A model generated the notes under the pieces. It did no database searches, was not told the DNA's origin, and saw only the letters and a program-made list of their open reading frames with translations. The translations under genes and the position numbers were made by a program. Of a DNA stretch of 56,160 bases, positions 45,215-53,771 are shown one piece after another. Within the stretch, counting starts at the first letter, position 1. Each line of letters opens with the position of its first letter. This stretch comes from Terriglobia bacterium (GTDB lineage Bacteria; Acidobacteriota; Terriglobia; JAIQFV01), in contig JAQUPQ010000027.1 of assembly GCA_028716525.1 (NCBI GenBank), forward strand, positions 1-56,160, written 5' to 3'.

Positions 45215-46198
45215 ATGAAATTCAAAAGTGAGAGGGATTTCATCGCTAGCCTTCGCCGTCGCGTTCATCGAAGGCCCCGGCGACTGATTGCAGGCATAGG
45301 CGACGATGCCGCAGTGTTAAACATGCGTTCCGGAGAGGAATGGTGTATCACCACCGACCTCCTGGTTGAGGGAATTCACTTTGACCTGCACTACGATTCA
45401 GCTCATTCGGTCGGGCATAAGTCATTGACTGCGGGACTGAGCGATATCGCCGCCATGGGTGCACGAGCCCGCTTTGCATTGGTTTCTATCGCTGTACCCT
45501 CTTCAAAGGCCGAACCTTTCCTTTCAGGGTTTTATCGCGGCTTCTTGCCTTTGGCGCGAAAATGCGGCGTCACCTTGATCGGCGGAGATACTTCTCGCAG
45601 CGAACGAGACTGTTTCGTAGATGTCATCGTCATGGGTCAGAGCCTGCAGCCGTCGATCCGACGGAGCGGGGCCCGCGTGGGCGACCTTATCTTTGTCACC
45701 GGGACACTTGGACAGGCGGCTTGGGGTCTTCATCTTCTGCGGAATTCTCCGCTCGCGAAAACCCGAGCTGAAAAATCGGCGATCCAAGCTCATTTGCACC
45801 CCACGGCCCAAACCGAGGCGGGATTGTGGCTTGGAAAGAATCGACTAGCCTCTGCCATGATCGATGTGAGTGATGGATTGTCGACTGACCTTCACCACCT
45901 GTGTCGAGAGAGTGGTGTGGGCGCCCGGGTCGAGGAACGGAAGATCCCTGTGGCTCCGATGCCATCGCGCAAACAGGCTCTCAGATATGCCCTGACAGGC
46001 GGTGAGGACTACCAGCTCTTGTTCACGGTTCATCCGGCGAATCTTCACCGGGTCCGTGGCCGGATTTCAAAACTGGGCCTGTCGGAAATTGGTAGGATTG
46101 TTTCTCGAGAGGCCGGCGTTTTGCTGATTTCCCCCGGAGGAAGATCGAAAAAGCTGCCCATTTCCGGTTGGGACCACTTTCGAGAAGGAATACGATGA
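45215..46198 (+). CDS. thiL: Thiamine-monophosphate kinase
   Basis: Phosphorylates thiamine monophosphate to the active cofactor thiamine diphosphate. The AIR-synthase-related fold shows GIGDDAAVL at the N-terminus, [56 protein letters not shown] and [10 protein letters not shown]. The 327-residue length is normal. The end overlaps the DUF2062 gene by four bases, so the two are translationally coupled. No other thi gene is in the window. Confidence 0.95.
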   Translation: MKFKSERDFIASLRRRVHRRPRRLIAGIGDDAAVLNMRSGEEWCITTDLLVEGIHFDLHYDSAHSVGHKSLTAGLSDIAAMGARARFALVSIAVPSSKAEPFLSGFYRGFLPLARKCGVTLIGGDTSRSERDCFVDVIVMGQSLQPSIRRSGARVGDLIFVTGTLGQAAWGLHLLRNSPLAKTRAEKSAIQAHLHPTAQTEAGLWLGKNRLASAMIDVSDGLSTDLHHLCRESGVGARVEERKIPVAPMPSRKQALRYALTGGEDYQLLFTVHPANLHRVRGRISKLGLSEIGRIVSREAGVLLISPGGRSKKLPISGWDHFREGIR

Positions 46199-46680
46199 TC
46201 TTGAATCGACTCAAAAATCCGCTGGAACACTTGTTGCACCTTCATGACACCGAGGAGCGCACTTCCTTCAGCTTTGCCCTGGGCGTTTTTTTTGGCTTTT
46301 CTCCCTTCATCGGATTTCACACCATTCTGGCTTTGCTTTTTGCGTTTCTCTTTCGGTTGAATCGAGTTGCAACCTTGGTGGGGGTTTATCTGAACACTCC
46401 CTGGACGCTGATTCCTGTCGCGATTGCCTCCACCTCGCTGGGATATCGTGTCTTGCGATTGCTCGGACATCCTTACAGACGAAGAAGATTCAACTGGGCA
46501 GAGCTGGGATCGTTTCACTTTTGGGCGAATCTGCCGACGGAGATTCAACTGCACTATCACACGCTCTATCCGTTCTTTGTCGGTTCCATGATTTGTGCCA
46601 TTGTCTTCTCACTACTCAGCTATCCTCTTTGCCTGTGGTTTGTGCGCACCTATCGTCACAGAGTTCTTCATCGTCCCTGA
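46195..46680 (+). CDS. DUF2062 family membrane protein
   Basis: A 161-residue inner-membrane protein. DUF2062 is recognised from ALGVFFGFSPFIGFHTILALLFAFLFRLNRVATLVGVYLNTPWTLIPV, a helix pair rich in phenylalanine and glycine, and a C-terminal membrane helix. I start at 46195, the ATGA overlap with thiL, because AAGGA lies just upstream; the frame runs back to 46168. Its function is unknown. Confidence 0.85.
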   Translation: MILNRLKNPLEHLLHLHDTEERTSFSFALGVFFGFSPFIGFHTILALLFAFLFRLNRVATLVGVYLNTPWTLIPVAIASTSLGYRVLRLLGHPYRRRRFNWAELGSFHFWANLPTEIQLHYHTLYPFFVGSMICAIVFSLLSYPLCLWFVRTYRHRVLHRP

Positions 46681-46717
46681 GAACCGCGTCATAAATCGAC
46701 CGCTGTTTTTGCAAACT

Positions 46718-47479
46718 TCATTCCTGCATTTTGACTGCAAGTACGATTAGGGTGTTGCCCCCGAGTAAGATCTCATTGGATTGCAGTTCATCAGTCCATC
46801 GCTCACTTCTTTTCTGGTGCGGGAAGAATTTGACCAGAAGGCAAATGAAGAACGCCAGGGGCCAGTAAAGCCATATGCGTCCCTTGCGTTTATCGCGGAA
46901 TATCCCGATGAGCCGGAACTTGTTGTTCTCGAGCGTGTAACGCAGCTCGGAGTACCCGATGGGGTGAATATGAAGGAACATCTCTTTTCGATTAAACCGA
47001 TCGCCTTCGATTCGATCTAGATATTCGGACGAAATGGGTTTGAAGTGAGAGGTATAACCAAAAAACAGCCATTTCAGACGCTCTTCGATGTTTTGGATGT
47101 TGGGTATGCTGACAATTAGATATCCGTTCGGTTTTAACAATCGTCTCAGTTCACGAACCGCCTGGTGTAGATTCTCAATGTGTTCCAATCCTTCAATGCA
47201 GGTGACGTAATCAAATTCTTGAGGCTCATAAGGTAGCCTGGCTGACAAGTCGCCTCGTCGGACTTCAATGTCTTTAACAGAAAACACTTCCGGGTAGAGG
47301 TCGCAGCATTGCAGGGCGAATCCCGCAGCAGCCAATCGTTTAGCCAAAGCACCTTCACCTGCCGGAACATCGAGCACCTTTCCGCGAGGCAATTTGGAAA
47401 GTATTTTCACAACCGTGTCGTGGACCGCAACATGAGCGAGCGGCCTGGGCTCCGTGTGGTGTTCGGAAGAGAGGATCAT
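46718..47479 (-). CDS. Class I SAM-dependent methyltransferase
   Basis: A 253-residue methyltransferase. SAM-binding motif I is GKVLDVPAGEGALAKRLAAAG (starting near residue 34), with DLYPEVF next and YVTCIEGLEHIENLHQAVRELRRLLKPNGYLIVSIPN as motifs II-III. The tail has a hydrophobic stretch (IWLYWPLAFFICLLVKFF), which may anchor it to the membrane. It resembles methyltransferases of glycan or lipid modification, but the substrate is not visible. Unrelated to the methyltransferase at 30602. Confidence 0.82.
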   Translation of the reverse strand: MILSSEHHTEPRPLAHVAVHDTVVKILSKLPRGKVLDVPAGEGALAKRLAAAGFALQCCDLYPEVFSVKDIEVRRGDLSARLPYEPQEFDYVTCIEGLEHIENLHQAVRELRRLLKPNGYLIVSIPNIQNIEERLKWLFFGYTSHFKPISSEYLDRIEGDRFNRKEMFLHIHPIGYSELRYTLENNKFRLIGIFRDKRKGRIWLYWPLAFFICLLVKFFPHQKRSERWTDELQSNEILLGGNTLIVLAVKMQE

Positions 47480-47657
47480 TTCAAATCCTTTCCGACAGAT
47501 TATTGCATAATGAATCTTGGTTCAAGGCGTATCACGCCCTGGCGTCACCCTGGGCTCCGCGGGGTTGCATGGACAGACCGAGGATTTGATTGCAGTCCTT
47601 CCTTCAAACTCGATATCATGCAGCCGGTTTTCTGCATAGATCGGATTGGACTGATTC

Positions 47658-48947
47658 ATGACCGACATTGTCATTCACCCCGCCCAAAAAATCCATGGGG
47701 AAGTGTCTGTTCCCGGCGACAAGTCGATCAGCCATCGTCTTGCCCTGCTGGCAGCTTTGGCTGATGGTGTAAGCACGTTCAGGAATTTTTCGACCAGCCG
47801 GGATTGCCAATCGACGTTGAAATGTTTGCGCGCCTTGGGTGTGCAGTGTCGTCGGATCGATTCTGAAACGCTGCAACTGAAAGGCCGGGGCCTTGGGGGC
47901 TTACATTCACCTCGTCAAACCCTCGATGCCGGAAACTCCGGGTCAACTATTCGGATGCTTTCAGGAATCCTCGCCGGCCATGAGTTTGTATCTAAGATTA
48001 CAGGCGATGAATCCCTGCGTCGACGGCCCATGCTTAGAATCATGGAACCCTTGTCCCGAATGGGTGCCCGCCTTGAGGGCCGTGAGAAGCAATTTCCTCC
48101 CCTGAAAATACATGGAGCAAAGCTGCATGGCATTTCCTATTGCCCACCGGTCGCCAGCGCTCAAGTAAAAACGGCTGTCCTTTTGGCCGGTACACTGGCT
48201 GAGGGGGTGACCGAGGTGCTGGAAACTATTCCCACGCGTAATCACACAGAGGTTGCCCTTCGGGAATTTGGGGCTGAGATCGAGATCGCCGGAAGTTCCA
48301 TAAGAATTAGTGGCGGACGCCGCCTTCACGCAGGCTCCTTCACTGTGCCTGGGGATCCCTCAGGCGCGGCTTTCTGGGTGGCTGCGGCAATTCTGGCGCC
48401 GCATGCGGCTTTGAGTATTCACTCCGTGGGATTGAATTCAACACGCACCCAGTTTTTTGATTTATTGAAATCGATGGGCGCAGACCTGGTTTGCACCCGG
48501 ACGAGTGAGTCCGGCGGCGAACCGGTGGGCAATATTTTTGTCCGGTCCAGTGAGTTGAAAGGCGGCTCGCTGGACCCCCATTTGATTCCTTCGCTGATCG
48601 ACGAAATTCCAATTCTTGCGATTCTGGGGGCTCGAAGTCGTTTGGGCCTGGTCGTTCGAGGAGCACAAGAATTGCGATTCAAGGAAAGTGACCGAATCTT
48701 GGCAGTGGCATCTAATCTAAAAGCGTTGGGAGTGGATGTCGAAGAGTCTCCGGATGGGTTCACGGTGAAAGGAAGACAGAAATTTTCCGGCGGGGCCGTT
48801 GATTCGTTTGGCGACCATCGAATTGCCATGGCCTTCGCCATCGCCGGGTTGGTTGCAGAAGGTCCCATCAAGGTACGCAACGCGGGGTGCGTCCGCATTT
48901 CCTATCCCAACTTTTTCCCAACTCTCAAGGGGCTCGCTGGGAAGTAG
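47658..48947 (+). CDS. aroA: 3-phosphoshikimate 1-carboxyvinyltransferase (EPSP synthase)
   Basis: Sixth step of the shikimate pathway, joining PEP to shikimate-3-phosphate. The fold's marks are VPGDKSISHRLALLAALADG, LDAGNSGSTIRMLSGILAG, RRPMLRIMEPLSRMGARL, SAQVKTAVLLAG, the catalytic LIDEIPILAILGA, LRFKESDRI and GDHRIAMAFAIAGL. The 429-residue length is typical. It is monocistronic here; no other aro gene adjoins. No clear Shine-Dalgarno site precedes ATG 47658, though the start is fixed by homology of the first strand. Confidence 0.96.
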   Translation: MTDIVIHPAQKIHGEVSVPGDKSISHRLALLAALADGVSTFRNFSTSRDCQSTLKCLRALGVQCRRIDSETLQLKGRGLGGLHSPRQTLDAGNSGSTIRMLSGILAGHEFVSKITGDESLRRRPMLRIMEPLSRMGARLEGREKQFPPLKIHGAKLHGISYCPPVASAQVKTAVLLAGTLAEGVTEVLETIPTRNHTEVALREFGAEIEIAGSSIRISGGRRLHAGSFTVPGDPSGAAFWVAAAILAPHAALSIHSVGLNSTRTQFFDLLKSMGADLVCTRTSESGGEPVGNIFVRSSELKGGSLDPHLIPSLIDEIPILAILGARSRLGLVVRGAQELRFKESDRILAVASNLKALGVDVEESPDGFTVKGRQKFSGGAVDSFGDHRIAMAFAIAGLVAEGPIKVRNAGCVRISYPNFFPTLKGLAGK

Positions 48948-49045
48948 ATGTATTGGTTTTGGAATGTTGAGGCGCCGGTTCCGTATCTTATAAGGAAGAG
49001 CGGGCTTAGACCCTCATTTAAGTCGAAATATTTCTACCGACTACA

Positions 49046-49074
49046 TTGACAAAACCTTACGCCGACGTTACCAT
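49046..49074 (+). promoter_or_regulatory. Predicted promoter of erpA
   Basis: TTGACA at 49046-49051, 17 bases, TACCAT at 49069-49074. The -35 is perfect and the -10 moderate. A start near 49081 leaves a leader of about 65 bases ending in GAGGAG. No IscR-type site is obvious. Confidence 0.5.
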
Positions 49075-49145
49075 CTAATTGGATGTGGTCGCATGGGTTT
49101 TCATGGCATATTTGAAAGCCCAGTCAGAGCCACCGAGGAGAACAA

Positions 49146-49493
49146 ATGGAAACTACGACCGCCGTGCAAGGAATCCAGCTCACGCCGTCAGCTGTGACGA
49201 AAGTTAAAGACATTCTCGCAAAGCAACCCGAGACTTTTCAAGGTCTCCGCATCGCCGTTGTCGGCGGTGGATGCTCGGGATTCCAATACCACATGGGATT
49301 TGAAAAAGCCTCCGGCTTGAATGACCAAGTCTTGAATTTCGACGGCCTGAATGTAATCGTTGACAACAACAGCCTCCAGTACCTCAAGGGCTGTGAGGTG
49401 GATTATGTCGAAGGCCTCCATGGGACAGGTTTCAAGTTTAACAACCCCAATGCCGTCTCTACCTGTGGCTGTGGCGAATCATTCAAGGCCTGA
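49146..49493 (+). CDS. erpA: Iron-sulfur cluster insertion protein (ErpA/IscA family)
   Basis: A-type carrier that receives Fe-S clusters from the assembly machinery and delivers them to target proteins. The three ligand cysteines are present: Cys43 in GGGCSGFQY, and Cys107 and Cys109 in STCGCGESF. ITLT-type opening (IQLTPSAVTKVKDIL) and VIVDNNSLQYLKGCEVDYVE complete the family pattern. The 115-residue length is normal. GAGGAG lies six bases before the ATG. It stands alone between aroA and the convergent xdhC; ErpA and IscA are hard to tell apart by sequence. Confidence 0.93.
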   Translation: METTTAVQGIQLTPSAVTKVKDILAKQPETFQGLRIAVVGGGCSGFQYHMGFEKASGLNDQVLNFDGLNVIVDNNSLQYLKGCEVDYVEGLHGTGFKFNNPNAVSTCGCGESFKA

Positions 49494-49513
49494 TTTCGAC
49501 TGAGAGCATTGAG

Positions 49514-49541
49514 ACTGGGACTCCGCGCTGGGAGTCCCAGT
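49514..49541. terminator. Hairpin after erpA
   Basis: ACTGGGACTCC (49514-49524) pairs perfectly with GGAGTCCCAGT (49531-49541) around six bases. It follows the erpA stop by 20 bases and lies in a convergent spacer. No T-tract follows on the plus strand, so it is a probable but weak terminator. Confidence 0.55.
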
Positions 49542-49646
49542 GCCTCGACACGGCTTCCCTTCCTTGCTATCCCCCGCCGCAGCTTTCCTTTTGAACACAT
49601 GTTTGTTCTCAGGCTTTCATTTTTGCAGACAGCCTTCGAAATACGG

Positions 49647-50492
49647 CTATTTTTTTATGGGGATCGGCTGCAGAGAGCTTCTTGATTTTACCTGATCGGA
49701 CAGCTGCAGCCCCTCCGGCAGGTTGGCTCGTCGCCGTACCGCGATGATTTCAGCCACGAAGGCCACAGCGATTTCTTCAGCCGTGATGGCGCCGATATTC
49801 AGTCCGATTGGCGCGGTGACACGTTGGAATAATTGCGGATCGAAGCCTTCCTGTTCCAAACGCTCGAACAGCGTTCGAATCTTTCTCCGACTGCCAATCA
49901 AGCCGATGTACCGGGCCGGGGTTTGAATAGCCCACCGAAGAACAGAGAAATCTTCTTTGTGTCCACGGGTCACGATCACCAGGTACGAAAATTCCGAGGG
50001 CTTAATCTTCCGGAATGCATTTTCGAAGAAATCGGCAACGATTTCAATGGCCTCCGGGAAGCGCTTGCGGCTGGCGTAATCCGGGCGATCGTCGATGACG
50101 ACAGTTTGAAATCCCGCCAGTGTGGCCACTTTAGAGATCGCTCGCGAAACGTGACCGGCCCCAAAAATATAAAGGGTGGGAGGAGCAAGAATCGGTTCTA
50201 CAAACACCTCCAGGGTTCCCCCGCAGATTAATCCGCTTTGATCAACGTCGTCATCTGTTAAGTCAAAAGTCAGGAGCCGAGACTTTTCCTCGGCCATGGC
50301 CTTCTGGGCCGCCAGAACGACTTCGGCTTCCACACATCCCCCGCCAATCGAGCCCGTGGTGCTTCCATCTGAGCGCACCAAAATCTTGGCGGCCTCGTAG
50401 CTGGGGATGGAACCGCGGACCCGTACGATGGTAGCCAAGGCAGCGCGCTGGCCGCTCCGGCGGATGTGGGCTATCTCTTCGAAAATATCCAT
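49647..50492 (-). CDS. XdhC/CoxI-family molybdenum hydroxylase maturation protein
   Basis: XdhC proteins bind molybdenum cofactor and help its sulfuration and insertion into xanthine-dehydrogenase-type hydroxylases. The N-terminal XdhC_CoxI part (residues about 8-75) has RAALATIVRVRGSIPSYEAAKILVRSDGSTTGSIGGGCVEAEV. The C-terminal Rossmann part has LYIFGAGHVSRAISKVATLAGFQTVVIDDRPDYA and later YLVIVTRGHKEDFSVLRWA, YIGLIGSRRKI and PIGLNIGAITAEEIAVAFVAEI. It is the last gene of a mocA-yqeB-xdhC run on the minus strand, 10 bases after yqeB. No hydroxylase structural gene is in the window. Confidence 0.92.
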   Translation of the reverse strand: MDIFEEIAHIRRSGQRAALATIVRVRGSIPSYEAAKILVRSDGSTTGSIGGGCVEAEVVLAAQKAMAEEKSRLLTFDLTDDDVDQSGLICGGTLEVFVEPILAPPTLYIFGAGHVSRAISKVATLAGFQTVVIDDRPDYASRKRFPEAIEIVADFFENAFRKIKPSEFSYLVIVTRGHKEDFSVLRWAIQTPARYIGLIGSRRKIRTLFERLEQEGFDPQLFQRVTAPIGLNIGAITAEEIAVAFVAEIIAVRRRANLPEGLQLSDQVKSRSSLQPIPIKK

Positions 50493-50502
50493 GACCGTTA
50501 TT

Positions 50503-51330
50503 CTACAGCGAATTCACGATCCGCAAAACCGCTTCAAGCGCTCCCCCGGCAATAGCTCGGGCTTTGTCGGATATGCGAAAGCACAGCTCAGGTCTACCCC
50601 GGGGATCGACGTCGGCTACTTTGGTTCGATCTGAAACCGGCACGCCATCATGCAAGAGCCCTCTTACAACTCCTTTCAAATTTGATACCACATGACGGGA
50701 GTTGATTTGGCCCAGGGATTCACCCGGGGCGACGGTATCGCCGATGTTCCGGAGCGGGTGAAAAACGCCGAAAAGGGGCGCATAGAGCACTCGATCTGAG
50801 GCATAACCTTCAACCTCGGCCGGAAGGCTTGTGTCGGTTTGCGCTTCGCCCAGCTCTATCACGCGGCCCAGGTCATGCCCGCGGTTTGTCTCAATGACAA
50901 AGCGCGCGTCCCGGGGCGCTAGAAAGCCGGGACCGAGAGCAATCACAGAAGCGCCGGGAAATTTATGATCCCCGGTTTCCCCTTTCAACATGCGCGCGTC
51001 AATGAGGATCGTCCCGGGCTGGCGCAGTAGGGATTGTGTCTTTTCAAGGTCCGGATCGACCATCACCGGGACACGCTTGGCGCGCATACCGTCCCTTGCT
51101 TCATCAACCGAACTCACACGGATTCCTTCGATGGACTCGATAACCTGTCTGCCGGCATAGACGCACTCGGCATAGGCTACCGTCCGGCGAATTGCCAATG
51201 GCTTCTCGATTTCCGTCAGAAGGACTTGAAACCCGCATTGCACGAGTTTGTGCGCCACTCCGCTAGCCATTTCACCGGCGCCCCGGATGAGGATCATGCC
51301 GCCATCAAATTGTTTAACGCCTTTCGACAT
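50503..51330 (-). CDS. yqeB: YqeB/EF2563-type protein of selenium-dependent molybdenum hydroxylase maturation
   Basis: This family marks genomes with the labile-selenium molybdenum hydroxylase trait. I recognise it from ILIRGAGEMASGVAHKLVQCGFQVLLTEIEKPLAIRRTVAYAECVYAG, VDPDLEKT, ILIDARMLKG, VIALGPGFLAPRDARFVIETNRGHDLGRVIE and the C-terminal PGESLGQI, VVSNLKGVVRGLLHDGVPVSDRTKVADVDPRG. The first part looks like a nucleotide-binding Rossmann fold; the biochemical role is not settled. 275 residues. It abuts the mocA-like gene with no spacer and lies 10 bases before xdhC, so the three are one operon. Confidence 0.85.
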   Translation of the reverse strand: MSKGVKQFDGGMILIRGAGEMASGVAHKLVQCGFQVLLTEIEKPLAIRRTVAYAECVYAGRQVIESIEGIRVSSVDEARDGMRAKRVPVMVDPDLEKTQSLLRQPGTILIDARMLKGETGDHKFPGASVIALGPGFLAPRDARFVIETNRGHDLGRVIELGEAQTDTSLPAEVEGYASDRVLYAPLFGVFHPLRNIGDTVAPGESLGQINSRHVVSNLKGVVRGLLHDGVPVSDRTKVADVDPRGRPELCFRISDKARAIAGGALEAVLRIVNSL

Positions 51331-51918
51331 TCAAGTCCGCCTGATAAATTCTCGATAATCGTCCTCGGTGTCGATGTCGAATAGGATTTCATCGGATTTC
51401 ACATCCAACCAATGAATTTGATCCGCGCGATTTCCTAAAATCGATTTGCAGCCGACGTCGCCTCGAAGTTCGTATATCTCATTCCAAAAGACCCGGGGGA
51501 TGAGAACGGGATTCCCCTGCTGTCCTTGGAACCGGGGTGCAATGATCTTTCCTTTATGACGTATGAATTCGCCAATCATGCTGTTCATCAGTTCCGTGCT
51601 CACCAAAGGCATGTCCGCATGAACGATCAAGACGCCCTGGGAGTGCTTGTGACATTTTTCCAATCCACATTGGATGGAGCCGGCCATTCCGGAGGAGGTC
51701 TTCGCATTCACAACAATGCGCACCCGGGGAGGGGTGCTTTCTTCTTCCAGAGTTTTGCGATTCCCTGCATGACACACCACAACTATTTCGTCCGCGCAGG
51801 TGTTAACGAGTCGTTGCAAGGAACAACAAAGAATCGCTTCTCCACGAAATTCGATCTGTGACTTGTCACGGCCGAATCGCTTCGATAAACCGGCCGCCAA
51901 TAATATCCCGGATATCAC
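51331..51918 (-). CDS. MocA-like nucleotidyltransferase
   Basis: A 195-residue transferase of the MobA/MocA type, which joins CTP (or GTP) to molybdopterin. GILLAAGLSKRFGRDKSQIEFRGEAILCC is the nucleotide-binding signature, and GVLIVHADMPLVSTELMNSMI carries the metal-binding Asp. QGNPVLIPRVFWNEIYELRGDVGCKSIL is the usual second half. A GTG start at 51918 is used. Operon context with yqeB and xdhC favours molybdenum cofactor cytidylyltransferase over MobA. First gene of the run, 81 bases after the LeuA-like gene on the same strand. Confidence 0.85.
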   Translation of the reverse strand: MISGILLAAGLSKRFGRDKSQIEFRGEAILCCSLQRLVNTCADEIVVVCHAGNRKTLEEESTPPRVRIVVNAKTSSGMAGSIQCGLEKCHKHSQGVLIVHADMPLVSTELMNSMIGEFIRHKGKIIAPRFQGQQGNPVLIPRVFWNEIYELRGDVGCKSILGNRADQIHWLDVKSDEILFDIDTEDDYREFIRRT

Positions 51919-51999
51919 TTCGGCAATATAAGGAATGGGCTATCGGGCGTCAAGCCGGAGAGTCCTGCATTCATGAGTTGGGTGCTCGAGCGGTCTGAA

Positions 52000-53223
52000 T
52001 CAGGAGTGATGGATTACGGCGTGGATTTCAGACTCCGTCAGAACGTGATTGGATTGTTTGGCGAAGGCGTAAATGGCGTCGACGAGCGTTTCGTCAGGAT
52101 TCATCCCATTCTTCTCCAGCCAATGAATGATGTTCGACTTGCCGCTCATAGGTCCGATCTCTATAGTTTGCTCCAACCCGAATAGATGCGCCGGTACGCC
52201 GGAATACACGCTATTGGCCAGGTTGACATCTTTTTTGCGCAGGGCTTTGATTACAGCGGCCGCGTGCACGCCCGTGGCGGTGCGAAAGGCGTCGGCCCCA
52301 AAGACCGGATAATTGACAGGAATCGGAACGTGGGTCGCTTTGGATACCGCATGGCAATAATCTTTCAACTTTGTCAGATCCTGATGAATGACGCCCATAA
52401 GTCGAAGATTTACGAGCAACTGATCCATGGCGGCATTGCCGACCCGTTCCCCAATCCCGAGCGCACAAGCATGAATTTGGTCAGCCCCGGCTTCAATGGC
52501 CGCCATGCAATTGGGAATAGCAAGACCCCGGTCGCTGTGCCCATGCCAATCCAGGCGGATGGCCGAGTGGCTGGGTTTAATGACCTCTTCAATGACAAAC
52601 CGGATGAGGGCTTTCACGCCTTCAGGTGTGGCGTGGCCCACGGTGTCGCATACCACAATGGCCCGTGCCCCACAATTGATGGCCGTGGAGTACAACAATT
52701 TAACGGTTTCAGGATCCGCACGAGTCGTATCTTCGGTGACATACATAACCGGCAGGCCCAACCGCGTGGCGTAGCCGACCGCTCTCTCAGTTGTCTTGAC
52801 CAGATGGTCGACGCTCCACTCTTCCGTGTACCGGCGAATGGGGCTCGAACCCAGAAACGTTGCCGCTTCTATTTCTAATCCGGTTCGTTGCACCACCTCG
52901 GCGATGGGCGTGATATCGGCTTCAATCGTCCGAGCGGCGCAATTGGCCTTCAGCTTAAGTTTTGAATTGATAATCTCGCGGGCCAAGCGCTCCACATCCG
53001 ACTTGGCGCGGGGCCCGGCTCCGGGGAGCCCCAAATCCAATGAATGGATCCCCACTTCATCCATGAGGTGCAGGATTTCAATCTTCTCGGAAATGGTGGG
53101 ATCGTGCACGGAGGGAGACTGCAATCCGTCCCTCAAGGTCTCGTCATTCAGGAGAACAGGTTTGTCCGTGAGCGGCTTGGAGTTGCCGCTCACATTCCAG
53201 TCAAAGATGAGAGTTTCATCCAT
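52000..53223 (-). CDS. LeuA-like aldolase (2-isopropylmalate/citramalate/homocitrate synthase family)
   Basis: A DRE-TIM metallolyase of 407 residues. Asp27, Arg31 and the DETLRDGLQSPS segment form the metal and substrate site, and HGH (His227, His229) in LDWHGHSDRGLAIPNCMAAIEAGADQIHA is the metal pair, with GIGERVGNAAMDQLLVNL closing the barrel. The loop reads DGLQ, as in HMG-CoA lyase, where LeuA has DGEQ, so the reaction may differ from standard isopropylmalate synthase. It lacks the 100-residue allosteric LeuA dimer domain. No leu genes adjoin; an isopropylmalate-dehydrogenase-like gene lies at 16496. Confidence 0.82.
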   Translation of the reverse strand: MDETLIFDWNVSGNSKPLTDKPVLLNDETLRDGLQSPSVHDPTISEKIEILHLMDEVGIHSLDLGLPGAGPRAKSDVERLAREIINSKLKLKANCAARTIEADITPIAEVVQRTGLEIEAATFLGSSPIRRYTEEWSVDHLVKTTERAVGYATRLGLPVMYVTEDTTRADPETVKLLYSTAINCGARAIVVCDTVGHATPEGVKALIRFVIEEVIKPSHSAIRLDWHGHSDRGLAIPNCMAAIEAGADQIHACALGIGERVGNAAMDQLLVNLRLMGVIHQDLTKLKDYCHAVSKATHVPIPVNYPVFGADAFRTATGVHAAAVIKALRKKDVNLANSVYSGVPAHLFGLEQTIEIGPMSGKSNIIHWLEKNGMNPDETLVDAIYAFAKQSNHVLTESEIHAVIHHS

Positions 53224-53348
53224 CGTCTTTAAAAATCCCTCGAAAATCCGGGGCGCTGAATCCAGCCGATCAATGTTCTCCTACGACCCGCACAGTTGAT
53301 GATTTCATTGAAGATTGGACAATCCGGAGCGATTGTTCTTTGCGCCGA

Positions 53349-53702
53349 TCAGACTTCCGACCAACGAGCCGCGGGATCGTGTCCGGGATTTTCGGGTCGA
53401 TAGAGGGAATGGCATTCCATGCATCGATACAGCTCTGCATTGGACCCCGCCTGGCGAACAACGTCTTCCCCGGTAGCATAATATCGCTTCAACTTCCCTT
53501 CGCAGTTCTTGCCCTTCTCATCTTTCACCAAACACGTCCACTGCCCCGGCTTTTTCACAAGGATTCCTTCCGCCTTCTTTTTCTTGGGCGGAGCCGGAGG
53601 AGCCGGGTGGGCATCGTGGGCAGCGGCGGGGGGAGTTGCCGGCTTCGGCGGCGCTGCTACGGGCGCTGTTGCAGCGGGCGGCTGAGGTTTCTCATCGGGC
53701 AC
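53349..53702 (-). CDS. Pro/Ala-rich protein with zinc-ribbon-like C-terminus, unknown
   Basis: A 117-residue protein I do not recognise. Residues 1-45 are almost all Pro, Ala, Lys and His, probably disordered, with no signal peptide. From about 50 there is a folded part with four cysteines at 57, 67, 94 and 97 (C-x9-C and C-x2-C), the spacing of a small zinc ribbon, followed by a HSLYRPENPGHDP tail. The pattern suggests a nucleic-acid or protein binding role but does not prove one. It lies between the LeuA-like and OPT genes, all on the minus strand. Confidence 0.65.
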   Translation of the reverse strand: MPDEKPQPPAATAPVAAPPKPATPPAAAHDAHPAPPAPPKKKKAEGILVKKPGQWTCLVKDEKGKNCEGKLKRYYATGEDVVRQAGSNAELYRCMECHSLYRPENPGHDPAARWSEV

Positions 53703-53771
53703 GAGGGTTCTCCTCTTCGAAATATTCGGCCAATTGGAACTCTACGATTCTATCACAACTGTCCGGCGGTC

